The notes beneath the pieces were generated by a model. The model did not search any database and had not been told where the DNA came from. It saw only the letters and a list, made by a program, of their open reading frames with translations. This document shows positions 58,054 to 64,000 of a DNA stretch of 64,000 nt, one piece after another. The translations under genes were made by a program, and so were the position numbers. The stretch comes from Tamarix chinensis (taxonomy: Eukaryota > Streptophyta > Magnoliopsida > Caryophyllales > Tamaricaceae). Location: NCBI GenBank assembly GCA_030549775.1, contig CM060177.1:55058638-55122637 (forward strand), read 5' to 3'. Within the stretch, counting starts at the first letter, position 1; the number at the start of each line of letters is the position of its first letter.

Positions 58054-59205
58054 TTTAATCCTCCACTCTTGTATGCTTCTACTTTTTTAACATTTATATA
58101 AATATTTGGTTTAATCCTAATAGTATTTTATTATGGTTTCTGAGGGGATTTTTCTAAGGTTTCATAAAAGTTAGAAAAGAGTAGCTTACATAGAGACCAG
58201 AGTCATTTTCACAAGGATACTTATTGTAGTCTAGGATTTTTTTATTCCTATTTGTTATGCATGTTTTTGTGATATAACATGTTATTGTTATTATGTGAAT
58301 TTATTTATGATTCTTAATGCTATGATATATGTGGTTGATATTATATGATAGATAATATATAAAGATTAAGCGGTATTGCTGTTTTATGTGCCAAAACCCT
58401 CAGTGTGAAATATGGTTCTATTGTGGGTTTATTAATGGTATAATGAATGTTAAATGAGTTTAATGAGTTATATGGATAAAAATGTAGATATGGAGATAAT
58501 GCTACAAAACATACAAGATTTTCATGAAATAAGTGTTTTGTTATCAATAAGGGAATTATGGTTAACGCAGGTTAAATATGAGAATTATGAAATTTTAGGT
58601 TGTTATATCATATAAAGTATTCTAAGGAATTTATATAAAGTTTCTAGAGTAGTTGTGAATAACCTAAGTTTGTTAAAGTATGAAAATGGTTTGATTTGTG
58701 AATAATAACCCTAAAATGAGAGGCTATTATCACCTATGTGAAATGTTAGAGTTATACCACAAGATCAGAATATGTTATTCATATTAGTATTTTGAGATTG
58801 TATGTTTAATTTTGTGATTTTTTGAGCTCTATAGAAAAATTTATAATGTAATTGTGAAAATAACGTTTATAAGCCCTAGAAATAGTAGCTATTAAGATGG
58901 GGTTATTATTGCATATGCAAGAACTTAGAGTTATGCCTTTAGATTTGACTATCTTGATAATGATGATGATGATGATGATAATTGAGGAAGAGGTAATAAG
59001 TTTGGAGGTTAAAAGCATAATAGAAGAAGAGTTATAATTGAAGTGTGAAATTAGGGCTTCGGGAAAAATATTAGGGTTTTAACCCTAGAAAATGGCCTTA
59101 TGATATCATGATGTGCTTTACCTATTTCAAACATGTGTGGTACTTTTCAAATCAAACAAGAATAAAAAAAAATAATCATTTAAACTAAAAGATATCATGA
59201 TTTGG
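58054..59205 (+). mobile_element. outer LTR-A, segment 3 of 3, 3'-truncated
   Basis: Continues after the nested LTR and parallels 22980-23810 of the solo LTR at 21428: ACATACAAGATTTTCATGAA, GTTATCAATAAGGGAATTAT, AATAATAACCCTAAAATGAG, and TAATCATTTAAACTAAAAGA at the end. A (GAT)n run lies at 58957-58981. The LTR's last third (hairpin minisatellite and GGGTGTTACA end) and the primer-binding site are missing; gag-like sequence follows. Confidence 0.7.
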
Positions 59206-59209
59206 GTTA

Positions 59210-60290
59210 AGGTGTTTATGGCTATTGGAGAATACTGGCTTTATAGCATTACAGGACATCATCCCTTGACCTATGTCATTGATGTGGACTAAGTCATCCT
59301 ATAGGGATGGATTTGGGACATGGATAAATCATATGAGGTAGTTGATTTCCCACATACTCAAAAGGCAAGCAATGTAGCTTTCTTATTATGAGAAGTTGTC
59401 GACACTTGGTAGGTACCTCATTGTACGCTAAGAGGATTGTTGATGTCCTCTAAGGACTTTAAGAAAGTTAATTGTGCTATGTTTTACCATAATAGCCTAA
59501 AGAGGGATAAGATGAAGGATTTCATGTAGCTAATGTTGGGAAGCATGATTGTGAGGCAGTACCATGCCTAGTCCACTGAGTTATTGATGTTTGTGACAAG
59601 GATCACAGCTAGTGAGTCAATGATGGTCAATTAGTTTCAGCAAGGTCTCCATTTTAGCATCTCAAGGATGATGGGTGTCATGGATTTTCAAGACTCATCC
59701 ACGTTCTACAAGAGGGCATGAATTTCCACTACATTGGTTTAGGAGCATGATTCCATTTTGTGATAAGGAATCCAGAGACATAGGGTTCTAGGGGTAAAAT
59801 CTAGTTTCGAGGAGGTAAACCTCCAAGGTTTCAGTAGTGAGATCATATCTAGCGTCAGGGAGGTCAGTTTTAATACCAGGATCACACGGGCGGTCAAGGT
59901 AGATTTTTAGGTTAATCGATGAGCTTCACGTGTCGATTTTGTGAACAAAACTATCTAATGCACTCCTATTCAATATAGGACATGTAGTCAGCTTGGCCAC
60001 CAATATTTTATGTTTCGGCATCAATAGGGTCAGTACCAATAGTAGGGACCCCTAATATTGCAACAACAAGAATACTAGAAGCGGGCTTACTAGTAACAGA
60101 AGTAGAAAAGGGCACCTACCCCAGCCAGTTGTCAGTCTAGGGAGGCTAAAGGGAGATTTCAGGGGTCTTGCCCATTCCATCAAGGAGGACATACCTAGGG
60201 TTCTGGAGGGTAACATGGAGGATACCATGGAGGATGGTCATGTAGAAGCTTGAATGTCATCAGCTAGGTAGAGGTTGATTGATAGTTAGA
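59210..60290 (+). pseudogene. chromovirus gag remnant
   Basis: Plus-strand blocks: MDKSYEVVDFPHTQKASNVA then FLL (gag pattern m...f......kv..A.flL), LRGLLMSSKDFKKVNCAMFY, KRDKMKDFM, and further QQGLHFSISRMM. The part 59930-60230 is rich in Gln/Arg/Ser/Gly codons as in the linker before the zinc knuckle; a CRFCEQNYLMHSYSI-like segment near 59937 could be a decayed CCHC. Many stops. Confidence 0.7.
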
Positions 60291-60640
60291 TGTATTCATT
60301 GATACATTATCCATCCTTTTATTAATAGCTTATGTGTTGTTTGATTCGAGGGCATCTCTATCATTTATGTTTTCTGCTTTTTTTGCTAGAGGTTCTTTAT
60401 CTCCATCTTCAACTGTATCTATTTCTATGATTTTTTCTTCTCGGGATTGATTGGATTACAATAGGCTCTACTAAGATGTGGCCTTAGAGATAGATAGGGT
60501 AGACTTCTTAATAGACTTAGACCTTTAGGAATTTAACATTATCCTTAGGATAGGTATGCTGTGGAGGTATAAGGTAGTGATAGATTTCTCACAAGAACTA
60601 GTCATACTCTGAAGACCTCAGGGTGCTAGGGTTTCTTGTA
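60291..60640 (+). pseudogene. chromovirus protease remnant
   Basis: LIAYVLFDSRASLSFMFSAF (about 60325-60385) matches the aspartic protease motif VLFDSGASHSFIS, with the Gly after DS changed to Arg, so it would be inactive. A VVIDFSQELVIL-like segment follows. Confidence 0.72.
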
Positions 60641-60849
60641 AGATATGCAACCCTAGGCCTACGACGAAGGTATTATCTGCCCATACACTATATATATATG
60701 TGTGCATAGGGGTTACCTATGTATACATATGAAGGTCACAAGCTGAAAAAGGACATGTCAGCTTTGGAGAATACTTTGGTTTCCTAAGAGTTTCCTAACC
60801 TATTTCTCGAGGAGATCCTAGGTATGCCACCATTATGTGAGATAGAATT

Positions 60850-61690
60850 TACTATTAAGTTAGTACTAGGGATCGAGCTAATCTTTAAGACGCATTACCA
60901 GATGACACCCATAGAATTGAGGGAGCCGAAGGCCAAGTTGGATTACCTCACAGACATATTCGTCCTAACATGTCTCCATGGGGAGCACTAGTTTTTTTTA
61001 GGAAAAGAAAGATGGGAGCCTTTATCTATGCATAGGCTATCGAGGTTTGAACTAGTTAAAGGTAAAGAACCATTATCTTCTTCTAGGGATTAACATCATG
61101 TTCGACCAACATTTGGGAGCTTTTATCTTCTCAAATATTAACTTGAGGTCATGATATCATTTGTTGTGCATCACCAATGCAGACATCATGAAGACAACCT
61201 TTAAGACATGGTATAATCACTATAAGTTCACGGTGATGCCTTTTGGGATCACCGATGCACCTGCTATCTTTATGGATTTGATGACTAGAATTTTTTAGCC
61301 ATTCCTCAATCAATTTGGGATGGCTTTCATAGATGATTTTTTTAGTTTACTCTTGGTGTAGAGAGAAGCACAAGCAACACCTACATATAATATATTCCTT
61401 CCTTCGAGAGCATAAGTTATATGCCAAACTCTCTAAGTGTGAGTTTTAGTTTTGAGTGTCTACATTTTTGGGAAATCATGTGGTAGCAGGAGTGGTCATA
61501 GATCAGGAGAAGATTATGATAGTGAGTGAGTGGAAGGCACCCACTAGCATCCTTGAGGTTCATAGTTTCATAGGTTTTATCGGGTACTACAAATACTTTA
61601 TTTATGACTTCTCAAAGCTATCTTGTCCCTTGATGAACCTTCTAAAGAAGACATCTAGGTTCTAGTTGGATGACACATGTGAGGGAGATT
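60850..61690 (+). pseudogene. chromovirus reverse transcriptase remnant
   Basis: Across frames: MTPIELREPKAKLDYLTDIF (family MAP.ELkELK.QL.dLldkG), RPNMSPWGALVFF, then AFIDDFF for the catalytic box (about 61325-61345), EHKLYAKLSKCEF, and the open block 61456-61665 with STFLGNHV, IMIVSEWKAPTSILEVHSFI, GFIGYYKYFIYDFSKLSCPL, MNLLKKTSRF. The order and the EW..P....EVRSFLGl.GYYr.Fi pattern fit chromoviruses. Frameshifts lie between blocks and at 61435. Confidence 0.88.
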
Positions 61691-62150
61691 TGCAAGAGTT
61701 GAAGCAATAGGTAACTACAACACTAGTTTTGACTCTACCATCGAGAATAGATGTATTTGAGGTCTATAGTGATGCATCAAAGCACTGTTGGGTTGTGTTT
61801 TGATGCACCATGGTAAGGTAGTGGATTATGCTTCTCATTAGGTGATGCACTATGAGCAAAAATACTTGATGCATGATTTATGGTTGGAAACCTTCATTTT
61901 TATATGATGCTTTGGAGGTACTATCTATACGGCACTCAGTGAAGATTTTCACCAATCATAAGATTCTCAAGTATATATACACATAGAAGGATTCGAATAT
62001 GAGGTACAGGAGACGATTATAGTTGATGAAGGACTATAATATCGAGTTGACCTATAATGAGTTTAAGGCAAAAGATGTTGTATATGCCTTTAGTAGGAAG
62101 ATGAAACACTCCTTTAGTGCTTTTGTGGTGACCAATTAGTTGCTAGAGTA
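61691..62150 (+). pseudogene. chromovirus RNase H remnant
   Basis: VFEVYSDASKHC (about 61748-61785), then after frame breaks VKIFTNHKILKYIYT and KDSNMRYRRRL, LMKDYNIELTYNEFKAKDVV, YAFSRK (family ADALSRK). In the family this domain removes RNA from the RNA-DNA hybrid. Confidence 0.85.
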
Positions 62151-62389
62151 GCTTGGTGAGATAGGGATAGAGATAATTCAGTGTGGTGACTTAGAGATTA
62201 GAGTGTGTGCTTTAACAACTACGTAGACAATTTTTTTACGAGATCCAAGTGGGAAAACCTAGGGATATTAAGCTCGAGAGGATTTGGTAGAAAATTGAGG
62301 GCAATCAAGCTGAGGGTTTCCAGATTCATGACGATGATAGCATTTGCTACAATGGCCAATATTATATACCTAAAATTTGTGTTGATCTA

Positions 62390-63640
62390 AAGCATTTTAT
62401 TTTAGAGGAGGGTGACTATATTTTTTATTCCATCCACTTAAGAGGGGATAAGCTGTTTAAGGACCTCAAAAGGATCTATTGGTAGCCTTTCATGAATTGA
62501 CAAGTAGAGGAGTTTATGTCGAAATATATGACCTACCAAAAGGTCAAGATCAAGCACTAGGAACATACAAGGTTAGTCCTGCCCTAGGATATACTAGGAT
62601 GGAAATAAGACTATGTATCAATGCATTTTGTGAATGGGATACCAAGGACTCATAGAGAGTGCAAAATGATCTGGGTTATTATTAAAAAGTTGACTAAATT
62701 AGTTGTGTTTGTACCGATGAAGTTGACTTTGAGTATGGATCAGTTGACTGATACATATATGAGGTTTCAAGTGAGTAAGCATGGTACACCTACCAATATA
62801 GTCCCCAATCAAGATTTGAGACTGGGGGAAATTGCAAGAGGATACAGGCATGAGATTGAGGATGAGTACCATCTTCCACTCAGCTATAGATGGGCAGACT
62901 GAGAGGACTATTCTGACACTCAATGATATGCTATGAGCTTGTGTGTTAAATTTTTTAAGTAGAGAGGAGGAGCATCTACATATGGTTTAGTTCTCATATA
63001 ACAAAATTTATCACACTCATATAGGGATGGAACCCATTGAGGCACAGTATGGACGTAAGTGTCGAAAACCCTTATGTTAGTGTAACTTCAGAGAGATTGT
63101 GGTACTTGGACTGAAGATGATTGAAGAGATAACTCGGCAAGTTCTGTTGATCTAGGATGGGATGAGAGAATCTTAAAGTCTCCAAAAGTACTATACAGAT
63201 TTGAAGTGTAATAGTAACGGATTTGAGCTAGGGCATAGAGTTTTATTTTGGGTTTCACCCACCAAAGTGGTGCAAAGGTTTGGTGGGAAGGGTAAGTTGA
63301 GCCTAAGATATATTGATCCTTATGAGATTCTTAATATGTTTGGTAAGGTTGCATACCGCCTAGCACTTCCACAAGATTTAGCTTGAGTTTATAATATGTT
63401 ATATATCTCCTAGATGGGAAAGTACGTCGCAAATATATGATTAAACCAAATGTGGTTGAGCTTGACAAATCATTTCCCTATGAGGAGAGACCTTTGTGGA
63501 TCCCCTACATCAAGACTTATCAGACCTAAACGACTTAAATTCTTCTTGTGAAGGTTCTTTTGAGCTAGCACAGAGTATAAGAGGTGACTTGGGAGACCGT
63601 GAAGGATATGCACGAGTTGCACTCTGAGATCTTCAGTTGA
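62390..63640 (+). pseudogene. chromovirus integrase remnant with C-terminal module
   Basis: KLFKDLKRIYW (H2C2 zinc region), YMTYQKVKIKH, then the open block 62621-62902: MHFVNGIPRTHRECKMIWVI, IKKLTKLVVFVPMKLTLSMD, VSKHGTPTNIVPNQDLRL. In the core domain the first catalytic Asp (MDFv) is His and the second (SDRD) reads NQD, so the catalytic set is broken. 63201-63386 gives VLFWVSPTKVVQRFGGKGKL then SLRYIDPYEILNMFGKVAYR and LALP, the GPY/F module. A WETVKDMHELHSEIF-like end near 63585-63640 (family W......m...yP.lF) suggests a decayed chromodomain end. Confidence 0.86.
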
Positions 63641-63900
63641 GGGGTGATAGGTTTTGGGCCATATCTCTTATAACGGCTCATTGCCTGATAGTATAGTAAC
63701 AATATTAGTAGAGTCAAGTAGGGGTGTTCATGGATTAGATATTCGGTCTTTCGGATATCCAATGATCGAATTATCAGATATTGGATAACATGAACAACTC
63801 ACTTAACCACCAAAATCACCATCCTTACATCCTTTTTCTCTTCTTCCCTAACCTTGACTTTTAACTTCAAGGATGGAATCTCCTTTTAAGGGAACAGTGA
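63641..63900 (+). other. 3' untranslated stretch and polypurine tract
   Basis: No gene. GGTATTCGGTCTTTCGGATA-like repeats around GGATATCC lie at about 63740-63785. The last bases CTCCTTTTAAGGGAACAGTG (63881-63899) form the polypurine tract before the LTR and match the one at 42921-42943. Confidence 0.6.
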
Positions 63901-64000
63901 TGTAATGCCCTGAAATTTAGTTAAAGCAAATCCTAAGTAATTAATGTCATAACCTAATTCTAACATCAAAAAATTTATTTTTCTAATTTACACTAACTCC
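63901..64000 (+). mobile_element. LTR-A, start of the 3' LTR (cut by window edge)
   Basis: TGTAATGCCCTGAAATTTAG, then CCTAAGTAATTAATGTCATA, parallels the 5' LTR start at 48430 at roughly three bases in four. This gives a chromovirus of LTR, gag, protease, RT, RNase H, integrase, polypurine tract, LTR. Confidence 0.8.

Noticed and set aside
63735..63785. Short palindromic segment around GGATATCC as a possible MITE
   Set aside because: No terminal inverted repeats of useful length and no target duplication could be set.

Overview
The window looks like plant nuclear heterochromatin. It is AT-rich and I found no intact host gene, tRNA or rRNA. Almost every recognisable piece is a decayed transposable element of a plant type: a CACTA (En/Spm) transposon, an L1-like LINE, an Athila-type Ty3/gypsy element, chromovirus (Tekay/Del-like) Ty3/gypsy elements, and several families of very long LTRs (about 2.4 to 5 kb). 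All element genes carry stops and frameshifts. The sequence does not allow a species call; a gene-poor, probably pericentromeric, block of a plant chromosome is the best description.

Layout. 1-3343: CACTA remnant (second-gene product with a Transposase_24-like domain, one 14-bp terminal inverted repeat). 3344-4985: tandem arrays, one of them a 56-bp array like CACTA subterminal repeats. About 5030-6775: 3' part of an LTR. About 6990-10420: L1-like LINE with endonuclease and reverse transcriptase remnants. About 10440-17852: minus-strand LTR split by a solo LTR (12349-16735). 18265-20676: LTR of a second family. 20690-30345: Athila element, its RT split by a solo LTR (21428-24675, perfect target duplication CTTAT), with 3' region and 3' LTR. 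30345-39390: minus-strand chromovirus (RNase H, RT, protease, gag, primer-binding site, 5' LTR), its RT/RNase H joint split by another solo LTR (30724-34376). 39390-48399: third LTR family around a gag-only internal region, with a duplicated LTR segment. 48430-64000: chromovirus whose 5' LTR carries two nested LTRs (48956-52451 minus; 53077-58053 plus), then gag-pol remnants and the start of its 3' LTR at 63901.

I use working names. LTR-A starts TGTAAT(R)CCC, has a pyrimidine-rich tract, a CCACT...AGTGG hairpin minisatellite, and ends GGGGTGTTACA. LTR-B carries a TAGTCGATTAG-type minisatellite. LTR-C carries a TTGCCTTAGTGCCC-type repeat. The three share sub-blocks and look related. The order of insertion can be read directly: Athila, the two chromovirus elements and the minus LTR-C came first, and LTR-A and LTR-B units later landed inside them and were left as solo LTRs.

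No gene system with a new function is visible. The most interesting structure is in the LTRs themselves: each has captured or amplified its own tandem repeats (146-bp, about 30-bp, 22-bp, hairpin and trinucleotide arrays) at defined places.
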